Assembly (NCBI GenBank): GCA_913062665.1
Contig: CAJXVY010000001.1
Location: 1-20,442, forward strand
DNA length: 20,442 nucleotides
Direction: 5' to 3'
Source: an uncultured Micrococcales bacterium
Lineage (GTDB): Bacteria > Actinomycetota > Actinomycetes > Actinomycetales > Microbacteriaceae
Shown here piece by piece: positions 1 through 8,084 of this stretch. The notes beneath the pieces were generated by a model. It saw only the letters and a list, made by a program, of their open reading frames with translations. It had not been told where the DNA came from and searched no databases. Position numbers and translations under genes: made by a program. The stretch's first letter is position 1; the number at the start of each line of letters is the position of its first letter.

Positions 1-818
1 ATCAATCCTCTGGCCCTTGCGGCCAGCACTGGTCCCGACAGGCCGCCGGCTTGATTCAACTCCGATGGCTTTGCTTTTAAGCCCGATCGAGAAACCGTAG
101 TGTTTGCGGCAACCATTCCGGCCAGGCCGTGCTTGTTCACCAGATCTGCAATTTCCAATGCCTCTTCATCAGCCAGGTCTGGGGCGATTTTCACAAGCAG
201 TGGCGTGCTACCGATTTCTCTCAAAACAGCCTCGATTATCGGCTCCAACGCCTCGCTGTTCTGAAGATCTCGAAGTCCAGGCGTATTTGGACTAGAAACA
301 TTGATTACAAAATAATCCCCCAGGCCGGCAAGCTCCCTGGCGCTGAATGCGTAGTCCTCCGCGGCGCGATCGAGGTCTGTAATTTTGGATTTTCCAATAT
401 TTATGCCAATTATCGGTAACTCCGCCTTTGACTTTCTGAGTCGCTTGAGCCGACGAGCCAGGGCTTTCGCTCCATCGTTATTGAATCCCATCCGATTAAT
501 CAGGGCTCTATCTTTGACTAACCTGAACATTCTGGGTTTTGGATTACCCGGTTGAGCAAGGGCTGTAACGGTTCCCACCTCCACATGACCAAAACCGAGC
601 GCATAGAGCTCTCTGACTAACACGCCATTCTTGTCAAAACCAGCTGCCATCCCCAAGGGTCCGTTGAAGCTTAAGCCCATCGTTTGAAACTGTTTGAAAT
701 TTGCTGGCCTGATAATCCGCAATCTATAAAGCGCCTTTACCGCCCAAACCCCCAGGTGATGAGCCAATTCAGGATTCAGCCTTCGTAGGAAGATGGAAAA
801 TAAGAACTTGTAGGTCAC
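1..818 (-). CDS. pyrD: Dihydroorotate dehydrogenase (quinone), class 2, partial
   Basis: This enzyme oxidises dihydroorotate to orotate in pyrimidine synthesis; class 2 forms are membrane-associated and pass electrons from FMN to quinone. The gene runs off the left edge, so about 272 N-terminal residues are visible and, judging by usual family lengths, some 70-90 are missing. The N-terminus matches the class 2 membrane-association helices ([18 protein letters not shown]), followed by the FMN-site segment [13 protein letters not shown] and then [14 protein letters not shown], which carries the catalytic serine of class 2 enzymes. The NTT motif near the cut end also fits. The GTG start at 818 overlaps the nrdR stop as GTGA, and a GAGGG lies four bases upstream, so the gene is translationally coupled to nrdR. 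No stop codon occurs in the visible frame. The family call is firm; only the C-terminus is unseen. Confidence 0.95.
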   Translation of the reverse strand, partial: MTYKFLFSIFLRRLNPELAHHLGVWAVKALYRLRIIRPANFKQFQTMGLSFNGPLGMAAGFDKNGVLVRELYALGFGHVEVGTVTALAQPGNPKPRMFRLVKDRALINRMGFNNDGAKALARRLKRLRKSKAELPIIGINIGKSKITDLDRAAEDYAFSARELAGLGDYFVINVSSPNTPGLRDLQNSEALEPIIEAVLREIGSTPLLVKIAPDLADEEALEIADLVNKHGLAGMVAANTTVSRSGLKAKPSELNQAGGLSGPVLAARARGL

Positions 819-1258
819 TGGTCCCTCAGTTCATCTATGGCCTTTTCGAAGTCCTGCAGCGAATCCCATGCCTGGTACACGCTTGCAAATCTCATGTAGG
901 CGACCTGGTCCAACTGCCTGAGGGGTTCCAAAATTGCCAGCCCGATCTCGTGCGCTTCGATATTTGCCGAACCCGATTGCCTGAGCGATTCTTCTACAGT
1001 TTGCGCAAGTTTGGCGAGATCTCCATCGGTTACAGGTCTTCCCTGGCATGCTTTCCTAACACCTGAGACAATTTTGTCTCTGCTGAATGGCTCCGCCACC
1101 CCACTTCGCTTGGTCACCATCAAGCTTGCGGTCTCAATGGTGGAAAAGCGTTTTCCGCATTCAGGACACTGTCTGCGTCTTCTAATACTGCTTCCATCAT
1201 CACTGGTGCGAGAGTCGGTGACCTTTGAATCCTCGTGGCGACAAAAAGGACAGTGCAT
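815..1258 (-). CDS. nrdR: Transcriptional repressor NrdR
   Basis: NrdR is a nucleotide-sensing repressor of ribonucleotide reductase genes, so it ties dNTP supply to demand. The 147-residue length is typical. An N-terminal zinc ribbon is complete, with cysteine pairs at residues 3/6 (CPFC) and 31/34 (CPEC) separated by the arginine-rich segment RRRR. An ATP-cone domain follows at about 46-136 and ends in the family signature [13 protein letters not shown]. The ATG start shares one base with the hisD stop (TAATG), with an AGGAGGG about eight bases upstream inside hisD. The stop overlaps the pyrD GTG. It therefore sits in a hisD-nrdR-pyrD operon. The target nrd genes are outside this window. 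I saw no clear NrdR-box pair in the upstream gaps, though I could not scan for one systematically. Confidence 0.97.
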   Translation of the reverse strand: MHCPFCRHEDSKVTDSRTSDDGSSIRRRRQCPECGKRFSTIETASLMVTKRSGVAEPFSRDKIVSGVRKACQGRPVTDGDLAKLAQTVEESLRQSGSANIEAHEIGLAILEPLRQLDQVAYMRFASVYQAWDSLQDFEKAIDELRDQ

Positions 1259-2553
1259 TAGTCATCCCTCCTTGCTGTTATTGCCTCCCCGTGAGCATGA
1301 AGCCCTTCAGAATTACTAAAACTCAAAAGTTTTTGCTCAAGTTCCATCAAATCTGGCCTTGAGTAGTCAATCACTTGTTGGGCCCTCAAAAAACTTAGGA
1401 CATTCAATCCTGAGCTGTGCTTCCCCTGTCCCCCTGTTGGCAAAACATGGTTTGAGCCAGCCATGTAGTCTCCAAGGCTAACTGGCGAGTAGCTGCCAAT
1501 GAATAAAGCCCCGGCATTGGTTATTCTGGATGCGAATGCTGAATTGTCGGATGTCTGCAGGCTCAAGTGTTCAGCAGCATATTCATTCGCAGCCACAATC
1601 ATTGACTCCTCTGAATTGACAACCAAAATCAATGATTGAGGTCCGTCCAGGCTTATTCTGGCTCTAGTTGAATTCGGGGTCGACTGCAGTCTTACCTCCA
1701 GCTCTTGATTGACCCTCTCAGCGAAATCTATTGAGTTTGTCACCAGCACGCAGGCGGCGTTTTCGTCGTGTTCGGCTTGGCTTAGAAGGTCAGCGGCAAC
1801 GTGGGAGACTGTTGCAGAGTCATCGGCCAGAATCATAATCTCGGTTGGCCCAGCCTCGCTGTCAATACCAATCATTCCCCTGAGGGCGCGCTTTGCAGCA
1901 GCCAAAAAGATATTTCCTGGACCTGTAAACATCCGGAAAGGCGCAAGATCCAGTGATGAAATCCCGTATGCAGCAGCAGAAACGGCGCCTACCCCACCGA
2001 TTGAATAAACCTCGTCTATGCCCAACAGAGCCGCTGCGGCCAGAACCTCGGTTGCTGGAAGTCCATTCTGCTGTGCCGGAGAAAACAAACCTATTCGCCC
2101 CACCCCTGCAACTTGCGCCGGCACTACATTCATAATCACGCTTGATGGGTACACAGCTTTTCCTCCGGGGGCATAAACCGCCACCGAATCCACCGGCATA
2201 AATCGCTGCATAACGGTTGAGGAATCACCAAATTTGGTGACTACGGATTTGGGCATTGAGTCGACACAGGTTTCTCGTAGCCTCCCAATTGCTTCGCTCA
2301 TTGCCTCCCGAAGCTGAATATCAATCCCATCCAAAGCTTGCTGGGTCTGCTGAGGTGAAACTCGAAGAACCGGAGACTTGACGCCATCAAAAGTCTCTAT
2401 TTGTCTCAGAATAGCGCTCTCGCCTTCTGATCGAACCTCTTCGATGAGGCTCATAACACCCTGCATGACTGAGTCAATACTCTGTTCCGCCCTGACCAGA
2501 ATCCTGTTCACATCAGCCGGCTTTAGTTCCTCGCTGATTTCTACGATTCTCAA
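1258..2553 (-). CDS. hisD: Histidinol dehydrogenase
   Basis: HisD catalyses the last two steps of histidine synthesis, oxidising histidinol to histidine with two NAD+ in the cytoplasm. The 431-residue protein is full length. Zinc ligands are visible at Q259 and H262 (SQAEHDENA), D362 ([12 protein letters not shown]) and H421 (GLHAHGEA), and the catalytic pair E328-H329 lies in AAEHL. The segments GPGN (211-214) and EAGPTE (233-238) are also present, so the enzyme should be active. The start is TTG at 2553, with an AGGAAAGG at 2560-2567 placed well for it, and no better ATG or GTG is seen. It leads the operon with nrdR and pyrD and is divergent from the flavin-reductase-like gene. The other his genes are not adjacent in this window. 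Confidence 0.96.
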   Translation of the reverse strand: MRIVEISEELKPADVNRILVRAEQSIDSVMQGVMSLIEEVRSEGESAILRQIETFDGVKSPVLRVSPQQTQQALDGIDIQLREAMSEAIGRLRETCVDSMPKSVVTKFGDSSTVMQRFMPVDSVAVYAPGGKAVYPSSVIMNVVPAQVAGVGRIGLFSPAQQNGLPATEVLAAAALLGIDEVYSIGGVGAVSAAAYGISSLDLAPFRMFTGPGNIFLAAAKRALRGMIGIDSEAGPTEIMILADDSATVSHVAADLLSQAEHDENAACVLVTNSIDFAERVNQELEVRLQSTPNSTRARISLDGPQSLILVVNSEESMIVAANEYAAEHLSLQTSDNSAFASRITNAGALFIGSYSPVSLGDYMAGSNHVLPTGGQGKHSSGLNVLSFLRAQQVIDYSRPDLMELEQKLLSFSNSEGLHAHGEAITARRDD

Positions 2554-2590
2554 TCTTGGCCTTTCCTAGAATTCACCGTTTACAATCCCT

Positions 2591-2598
2591 TAACCTTA
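2591..2598. promoter_or_regulatory. Overlapping divergent -10 elements for hisD and the flavin-reductase-like gene
   Basis: The gap between the hisD start (2553) and the plus-strand ATG (2604) is only 50 bases. On the plus strand TAACCT (2591-2596) is a TANNNT -10 box placed so that transcription would begin at or next to the ATG at 2604. On the minus strand TAAGGT (2598-2593) is a second -10 box, giving hisD a leader of about 30 bases that contains its Shine-Dalgarno. The two boxes share four base pairs. No convincing -35 is seen on either side. This is inferred from sequence only. Confidence 0.4.
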
Positions 2599-2603
2599 TA
2601 CGG

Positions 2604-3107
2604 ATGACAAATAATACTTTGCTCGGAGCGGAAGCTCTGAAAGCTGCATTTAGAAGACATGCTTCCGGAATTAGCATCATTACCGGTTCTGATAACGGGG
2701 AGCCTTTTGGCTTCACAGCATCGAGTGCAACAAGCCTGGGCTCCAACCCGCCACTTATCTCACTGAACATCGCCCAGGGTTCCTCTAGTTACCCACTGAT
2801 GATAAAAGGTCGACTGCTGGGTCTGCATGTTTTGGGGTCTGAGAATTTAGATCTTGCTCAGCGGCTCGCCGGTCCAAAGGAGCAGCGATTTTCTGGTGGA
2901 TACTCAGAGGGCGCAGAGAGAGTGCCCGTGTTTGAAACTGCGAGTGCAGTGTTGTTTGTTCGAATTCGAGAAGTTATTGACATCGAGAGAAATGCGGTTG
3001 TTATCTGCGATGTTGAGTCAGGAATTGAGTTCAACGAACAATCCCCCATTACATACTTCCAACGTGGATATCACCAAATTGGCGAGAGACTGGCGGATAA
3101 CTTCTAA
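2604..3107 (+). CDS. Flavin reductase family protein (DIM6/NTAB, HpaC-like)
   Basis: The 167-residue product belongs to the small FMN-binding split-barrel reductases, which reduce free flavin with NAD(P)H, often for a partner monooxygenase. The evidence is the N-terminal FRRHASGISIITG, the flavin-binding strand GFTASSATSLGSNPPLISLNI, the central LAGPKEQRFSG and the C-terminal PITYFQRGYHQIG. No partner oxygenase is nearby, so the substrate and role are unknown. The frame can be extended to a TTG at 2556, but that lies in the hisD leader and would add a poorly conserved tail, so I chose the ATG at 2604. This ATG has no Shine-Dalgarno and a -10 box seven bases upstream, which suggests a leaderless mRNA. 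It is the only plus-strand gene here, and its TAA overlaps the dnaE TAG. It could instead be a flavin-dependent oxidoreductase of the same fold. Confidence 0.88.
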   Translation: MTNNTLLGAEALKAAFRRHASGISIITGSDNGEPFGFTASSATSLGSNPPLISLNIAQGSSSYPLMIKGRLLGLHVLGSENLDLAQRLAGPKEQRFSGGYSEGAERVPVFETASAVLFVRIREVIDIERNAVVICDVESGIEFNEQSPITYFQRGYHQIGERLADNF

Positions 3108-6100
3108 CTGATGCTCTGAGCTCCCAGAAGCTGCTTGACCTCTCCGAACAACTCAGGGCACACTTTCACCCTTTGTGGAAGCAGGAAGTGTCTGTCCCCC
3201 TCGGTTCCAGAGAGTTTTAATTGAACCTCAACCAGTCCCTCGTAGGTTTCTAAGATCGCTCGCAGTTGATCCATTCGCTGCTTTGTGGCCAAGCTGTCAC
3301 GAATACTCAAGGTCACCACACCACCATCTTCGCGTGATGCATCAATAACCTCCATCGAGATCGCTGAGGCGGAAATCCCTTCATCTCTTCTAGAGATTCT
3401 CACTCTGGTTGAAATTGTTTGATCAGGTAAGAGTTGCTCTTTATATTGCAAATAGGTCTTTCCCATGAACATAACCTGAATCTCTCCACTGAAATCTTCA
3501 AGCGATACTCCCGCGTAAGGATTACCGCTATTTCTCGCAACCCTGTGGTTTACACCTGTTATGAGCCCAGCAAGGGTGAGAATTTCGCCATCGGGAACCT
3601 CTGATCGCGCAAGCAATTGAGCGATGCTGGAATCGCTGTTTCTTCCGAGAACCGACTCTTGGCCGCTCAAAGGGTGGTCACTCACGTACAGCCCGAGCAT
3701 TTCCCTTTCATGCGATAGCTTGTCCCGCTTGGACCATTCCGGTAGGTCAGGGATTGTTATGGAGGTGGTGTCCTCCTCTAGAGAGCCAAAAAGATCTACC
3801 TGACCGAGAGACTCATTACGTTTGGTTACGCTGGCGGCCTCGACTGCATCCTCGTGAATTGCCATCAAAGCTCGACGATTATGGGACATTGAATCGAAGG
3901 CACCAGCCTTGATTAGGGCCTCAACCACCCGCTTTGTGCAGGCCTGAGCGCTTACCTTTGAAATAAAGTCATTGAATGAGCTGAACTTACCTTTGACTTC
4001 CCTGGCTTCAATAATTGCCGCAACAACGTTTTTTCCAACATTTCGAATTGCACCCAAACCAAAGCGAATGTCGTCTCCCGCGGCAGCAAAAACCCCGATT
4101 GATTCATTCACATCTGGTGGCAAGACCTTAATCCCCATCCTTCGACACTCGTTGAGATAGATTGCAAGTCGATCTTTTGAGTCGCCGATGCTTGTTAGAA
4201 GCGCAGCCATATATTCGGCTGGATAATTTGCTTTTAGATAGGCGGTCCAAAAACTCAACACCCCATAGCCGGCACTGTGAGCCTTATTGAAGGCGTAGTC
4301 AGCGAATGGCAGAAGTGTGTCCCACAACGCCTTTATGGCAGAATCTGAAAAGCCTTTTGATTTCATTCCCTCGCTGAACCCAACAAATTGCTTTGCCAAC
4401 TCTTCAGGCTTTTTCTTTCCCATCGCCCTTCGCAAAAGGTCTGCTTGACCAAGGCTGTATCCTGCAACTTTCTGAGCTACCGCCATCACCTGCTCCTGAT
4501 AAACAATCAGGCCATAGGTGGGACCCAGGATTTCCTCTAATGGCTCTTCCAGCTCTGGATGAATACTTTCGGGTTGCTGCAGACCGTTTTTGCGCTGCGC
4601 ATAGTTCGTGTGTGAATTCATACCCATCGGGCCCGGTCTATACAAAGCCCCGACCGCCGAAATGTGCTCAAATTCACTTGGTTTCAAAAGCCTCAGAAGG
4701 CTTCGCATGTTATCGCTATCCAGCTGGAATACCCCAAGTGTGTCTCCGCGAGAGAGTAGTTGATAGGTTTTTTCATCACTGTTCATATCCAGCTGCTCAA
4801 GCACCACTTCCTCACCGCGGTTGCGCTTTATGTTCTCCAGAGCATCGTCAATTACCGTTAGGTTCCGAAGGCCCAGAAAATCCATCTTTAGCAGACCCAT
4901 TTCCTCACAGGGTGGCTGATCAAACTGCGTGATAATCGCGCCGTCATCCTCGCGCTTCATAATCGGGATAACATCTGTAAGGGGTTCCGCAGACATAATC
5001 ACACCGGCAGCATGCACTCCCCACTGGCGCTTCAAAGATTCAAGTCCTTGGGCTAGTTCGAAGATTCGCTTTGAATCCTCATCGGTATCAATTAGCTCTC
5101 TAAACTCAGCAGCTTCGCTATAACGCTCACTCTCTTTATTTATGGTGTCGTCAAGGCTCGCGTCTCTTCCCAAAACCATTGGAGGCATGGCCTTGGTGAG
5201 TTTTTCCCCGGCGGCATATGGTAACGCCAGCACCCGCGCGGCATCCTTCAGTGCTTGTTTGGCCTTGATGGTTCCATAGGTAACGATCTGCGCGACTCGG
5301 TCTGCGCCATACTTCTCGGTGACATACCTAATAACCTCTGGCCTTCTTCGGTCGTCGAAATCAACATCAATATCGGGCATCGATACGCGTTCTGGGTTTA
5401 GAAAGCGCTCGAAGATCAAATCATGCTCAATTGGGTCCAGTTCCGTGATGCCCAAAGCGTAGGAAACAATCGAGGCAGCCGCGCTTCCACGTCCAGGTCC
5501 AACGCGAATGCCCTGTTCCCGAGCCCAGGAGATGAAGTCACTAACTACCAAAAAATACCCAGGGAAACCCATGCTCAGGATGACTTCGATTTCGTAGGCA
5601 GCCTGTTCTCTGGCTTTTTCCGGGATATTGCCGTGATAGCGGTTATTCATCCCCTTCCAGACTTCCTTCTCAAACCAACTTGCCTCGCTCTCCCCCTCCG
5701 GAGTTGGAAACTTCGGCATCAAGTCACGTTTTTCGAAGCTGATTTCGCAACGTTCGGCAACCAAAAGAGTGTTATCGCAGGCTTCTGGATAATCCCTAAA
5801 TATCTCCCGCATTTCTTGGGCGGATTTCAAATAGAACTCTTGGGAGTCAAACTTGAACCTGTTCGGGTCGTAGAGATTAGATCCAGACTGAACACTCAGA
5901 AGAGCTTCGTGCGCCTCCCAGTCGTCTTTTTTTGTGTAATGAAGATCATTGGTTGCAAGAAGCGGAATATCAAGATCCTTGGCTAACTGAATTAGATCTG
6001 ACATGACACGTGTTTCGATGTCGATTCCATGATCCATCAGCTCAATAAAGTAGTTCTCTTTTCCAAGCGCATCACGCATCCTGGCGGCTGCCTCACGCGC

Positions 6101-6607
6101 CTCTTCATATTGGCCCAGCCGGAGTCTAGTTTGCACCTCACCACTCGCGCAGCCGCTTGTCCCGATAATGCCTTTGCCGTATTTCTCTATCAGTTCCATG
6201 TCAATTCTTGGCTTGAAATAGAAGCCGTCCAAAGAGGCCTGGGAACTCATTCGGAACAGGTTTTGCATCGATTGATTGTCAGTGCTCAAAAGCGTCATGT
6301 GGGTGTAAGCGCCACTAGCACTCACGTCATCCTGACCGCCCTCTGCCCACTTCACGCGGGTCTTCTCTTTTCGACTTCCTGTGCCTGGGGTCATATAGGC
6401 TTCGAGGCCAATAATCGGCTTTATTCCGGCAGCGGTGGACTGTTTCCAAAACTCGTAAGCGCCAAAGTTATTTCCATGGTCGGTTATCGCTATTGCTGGC
6501 ATGTTTTGCTCGGCGGCAGTATTCACAAGCTCACCTATGCGAGCTGCACCGTCAAGCATTGAATACTCTGTGTGGCAGTGGAGGTGGACAAAATTATCTT
6601 TGCTCAC
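3104..6607 (-). CDS. dnaE: DNA polymerase III alpha subunit (DnaE1 type)
   Basis: This is the replicative DNA polymerase catalytic subunit, 1167 residues, close to the size of mycobacterial DnaE1. The N-terminal PHP domain keeps all nine expected metal ligands: H10, H12, D19, H44, E69, H103, C153, D221 and H223. The polymerase core has GPGRGSAAAS at about 370-379, the catalytic aspartates D414 and D416 in PDIDVDFDD, and the third in KMDFLGLRNLT (D576). Helix-hairpin-helix and OB-fold regions follow towards the C-terminus. The start is GTG at 6607 with GGAGGT at 6611-6616. It lies 68 bases downstream of the rluD-like gene, so it may have its own promoter as well as read-through. Its TAG stop overlaps the stop of the convergent flavin-reductase-like gene, leaving no room for a terminator. 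The long plus-strand frames inside it are shadows. Confidence 0.98.
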   Translation of the reverse strand: MSKDNFVHLHCHTEYSMLDGAARIGELVNTAAEQNMPAIAITDHGNNFGAYEFWKQSTAAGIKPIIGLEAYMTPGTGSRKEKTRVKWAEGGQDDVSASGAYTHMTLLSTDNQSMQNLFRMSSQASLDGFYFKPRIDMELIEKYGKGIIGTSGCASGEVQTRLRLGQYEEAREAAARMRDALGKENYFIELMDHGIDIETRVMSDLIQLAKDLDIPLLATNDLHYTKKDDWEAHEALLSVQSGSNLYDPNRFKFDSQEFYLKSAQEMREIFRDYPEACDNTLLVAERCEISFEKRDLMPKFPTPEGESEASWFEKEVWKGMNNRYHGNIPEKAREQAAYEIEVILSMGFPGYFLVVSDFISWAREQGIRVGPGRGSAAASIVSYALGITELDPIEHDLIFERFLNPERVSMPDIDVDFDDRRRPEVIRYVTEKYGADRVAQIVTYGTIKAKQALKDAARVLALPYAAGEKLTKAMPPMVLGRDASLDDTINKESERYSEAAEFRELIDTDEDSKRIFELAQGLESLKRQWGVHAAGVIMSAEPLTDVIPIMKREDDGAIITQFDQPPCEEMGLLKMDFLGLRNLTVIDDALENIKRNRGEEVVLEQLDMNSDEKTYQLLSRGDTLGVFQLDSDNMRSLLRLLKPSEFEHISAVGALYRPGPMGMNSHTNYAQRKNGLQQPESIHPELEEPLEEILGPTYGLIVYQEQVMAVAQKVAGYSLGQADLLRRAMGKKKPEELAKQFVGFSEGMKSKGFSDSAIKALWDTLLPFADYAFNKAHSAGYGVLSFWTAYLKANYPAEYMAALLTSIGDSKDRLAIYLNECRRMGIKVLPPDVNESIGVFAAAGDDIRFGLGAIRNVGKNVVAAIIEAREVKGKFSSFNDFISKVSAQACTKRVVEALIKAGAFDSMSHNRRALMAIHEDAVEAASVTKRNESLGQVDLFGSLEEDTTSITIPDLPEWSKRDKLSHEREMLGLYVSDHPLSGQESVLGRNSDSSIAQLLARSEVPDGEILTLAGLITGVNHRVARNSGNPYAGVSLEDFSGEIQVMFMGKTYLQYKEQLLPDQTISTRVRISRRDEGISASAISMEVIDASREDGGVVTLSIRDSLATKQRMDQLRAILETYEGLVEVQLKLSGTEGDRHFLLPQRVKVCPELFGEVKQLLGAQSIS

Positions 6608-6675
6608 TTCACCTCCAAATACGTACCACTAACCTAAAGCAGTTATGTTCGAGCTTCTATTCTCCACGCCCAAAC
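6608..6675 (-). promoter_or_regulatory. Upstream region of dnaE with strong Shine-Dalgarno
   Basis: This 68-base gap separates the rluD-like stop from the dnaE GTG. A strong GGAGGT Shine-Dalgarno lies at 6611-6616, three bases before the start. On the minus strand a TAGGTT resembles a TANNNT -10 box, but no fitting -35 is present, so a dnaE promoter here is only possible. No stem-loop followed by a T run was seen, so I do not call a terminator. Confidence 0.3.
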
Positions 6676-7602
6676 TTAGCTAAAACTTATGGTCGAAGAT
6701 CTCAGAATTGAAAGTGAATTTGATAAATCATCTGGATATTCACTCTCAAACCTGACCAGCTCTCCCGAAATCGGGTGTCTTAACTCCAAAGCCGTGGCAT
6801 GCAACCACTGCCTAGTCAAACCCAACTTGGCTGTGAGTTTTGGGTTTGCGCCATAAAGATCGTCTCCAACGAGAGGATGCCTAAAAGCATCAAAATGGAC
6901 TCTGATCTGATGAGTTCTTCCGGTCTCCAACCCAACCTCGACCAAAGTTGCGCCAGGAAAAACCTCAATGGTGTCATAGTGGGTGACGGAAGGTTTTCCA
7001 TCCGCTGAAACGCGAAATTTGTAGTCGTGCTTTGTGGATCTTGCTATGGGTGAATCGATAGTGCCACTGGCTGGATCGAGATGACCTTGGACTATTGCAT
7101 GGTAGGTCTTTTTCACCTCTCGGTCTCTAAACATCTGCTTTAGTGCGCTGTAGCTACGCTCACTTTTAGCCAAGGTCATAAGCCCGCTGGTTCCAACATC
7201 CAACCTCTGCACAATCCCCTGTCTCTCGCTTGCGCCACTGGTGGATAGCTGAATTCCTCTACCCAGGAGGATCTCTGGAACACTTGGCCCATCAAAACCC
7301 ACTGTCGGATGCGAAACGACACCAGCGGGTTTGTCGATAACAACAATTGCTTCATCTTCAAAGATCACCTTCAACCGTTCATCTGAAATTGGTTTCAGCT
7401 CCAGGCTGGGTTTAGTGGAAAGGCTGATCTCAACCAATTGACCGGTTTTCAAAGGTGCTGATTTGTCGCAAGTCTTACCATCAACCAAAACATCCCCGAT
7501 AGCAATGGCATCGGTAATCTTGGCCCTTGATAGCCCACTTATCTTTGCCAGCCCACTATCCGCTCTGATTCCATCCAGCTCTTCGGGAACCGTGAAAATC
7601 AT
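6676..7602 (-). CDS. RluD/RluA-family RNA pseudouridine synthase
   Basis: The product isomerises specific uridines in structured RNA to pseudouridine, most likely in 23S rRNA, in the cytoplasm. It has 308 residues. An N-terminal S4 RNA-binding domain spans about 1-60 (SRAKITDAIAIGDVLVDGK), followed by a catalytic domain with the conserved segment VVIDKPAGVVSHP at about 87-99 and the active-site motif QRLDVGTSGL with catalytic aspartate D135. Most relatives have HRLD there, so Gln132 is a departure. The late motif ETGRTHQIRVH is intact. The ATG start overlaps the lspA TGA as ATGA, the usual lspA-rluD coupling. The exact target site cannot be told from sequence, so I give no firm symbol. The stop is TAA at 6676-6678. 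Confidence 0.93.
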   Translation of the reverse strand: MIFTVPEELDGIRADSGLAKISGLSRAKITDAIAIGDVLVDGKTCDKSAPLKTGQLVEISLSTKPSLELKPISDERLKVIFEDEAIVVIDKPAGVVSHPTVGFDGPSVPEILLGRGIQLSTSGASERQGIVQRLDVGTSGLMTLAKSERSYSALKQMFRDREVKKTYHAIVQGHLDPASGTIDSPIARSTKHDYKFRVSADGKPSVTHYDTIEVFPGATLVEVGLETGRTHQIRVHFDAFRHPLVGDDLYGANPKLTAKLGLTRQWLHATALELRHPISGELVRFESEYPDDLSNSLSILRSSTISFS

Positions 7603-8084
7603 TTACCGCCGCCAAGTTCGTCACCCCTGAAGGTTTGTATCAAAGCCAGCGACACTCCAACCACCACAAAGGAGTCGGCAAGATTGAATATCGGAAAGTT
7701 AAATGGGATCTGTAAAAAATCCACAACGTGACCATTTGCAAAGCCTGGTTCTCGGAAGAGTCGGTCCACTAGGTTGCCAGTTGCTCCGCCTAGAACAAAT
7801 CCAGAAATAATTAGCCAGATAGTAGTTTTACTTCGAGGACCAAACCAAATCAATGCCAGCACCGCGATTGAACTGACTATCGTTAGCGGCCAGGTCGCTC
7901 CAACGCCCAGAGAGAATGCCGCTGAGTCGTTGTAAACGAGAGTGAATCTGAGTAGTTCACCAATTACATTGATCGACTCCCCCGGGGTTAGTCGATCCTC
8001 AATGAGAAACTTTGAAAGCTGATCGAGAAAAAGGATAAATAGAGCAATACCTAAAACTACGTAGGTGTTACTCCTCGTCCGCAT
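7599..8084 (-). CDS. lspA: Lipoprotein signal peptidase II
   Basis: LspA is the inner-membrane aspartic protease that removes signal peptides from diacylated prolipoproteins. Starting at the ATG at 8084 the protein has 161 residues, the usual size. Four membrane segments are visible, at about 7-25, 65-82, 87-104 and 134-151. The catalytic aspartates are D122 in GHVVDFL and D137 in FNLADS, with the conserved asparagines at N52 (YNDSAAFS), N104 (GNLVDR) and N134. The frame stays open up to 8171 inside divIVA, but the extra 29 residues have no counterpart I recognise in the family. The chosen ATG overlaps the end of divIVA by 17 bases, and no good Shine-Dalgarno precedes it, so it probably relies on coupling to divIVA translation. 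The TGA overlaps the next gene as ATGA. Confidence 0.95.
   Translation of the reverse strand: MRTRSNTYVVLGIALFILFLDQLSKFLIEDRLTPGESINVIGELLRFTLVYNDSAAFSLGVGATWPLTIVSSIAVLALIWFGPRSKTTIWLIISGFVLGGATGNLVDRLFREPGFANGHVVDFLQIPFNFPIFNLADSFVVVGVSLALIQTFRGDELGGGK

Noticed and set aside
2556..3107. A longer flavin-reductase-like protein starting with TTG at 2556
   Set aside because: It would begin in the hisD leader with no ribosome binding site, and the first 16 residues do not resemble the family; the ATG at 2604 matches the -10 spacing for a leaderless start.
4393..4932. Plus-strand open frame of 179 codons opposite dnaE, with others of similar size at 5423-5986 and 6029-6562
   Set aside because: They are antisense to well-conserved dnaE codons, have no recognisable domains and show low-complexity translations; they are shadows of the dnaE frame.
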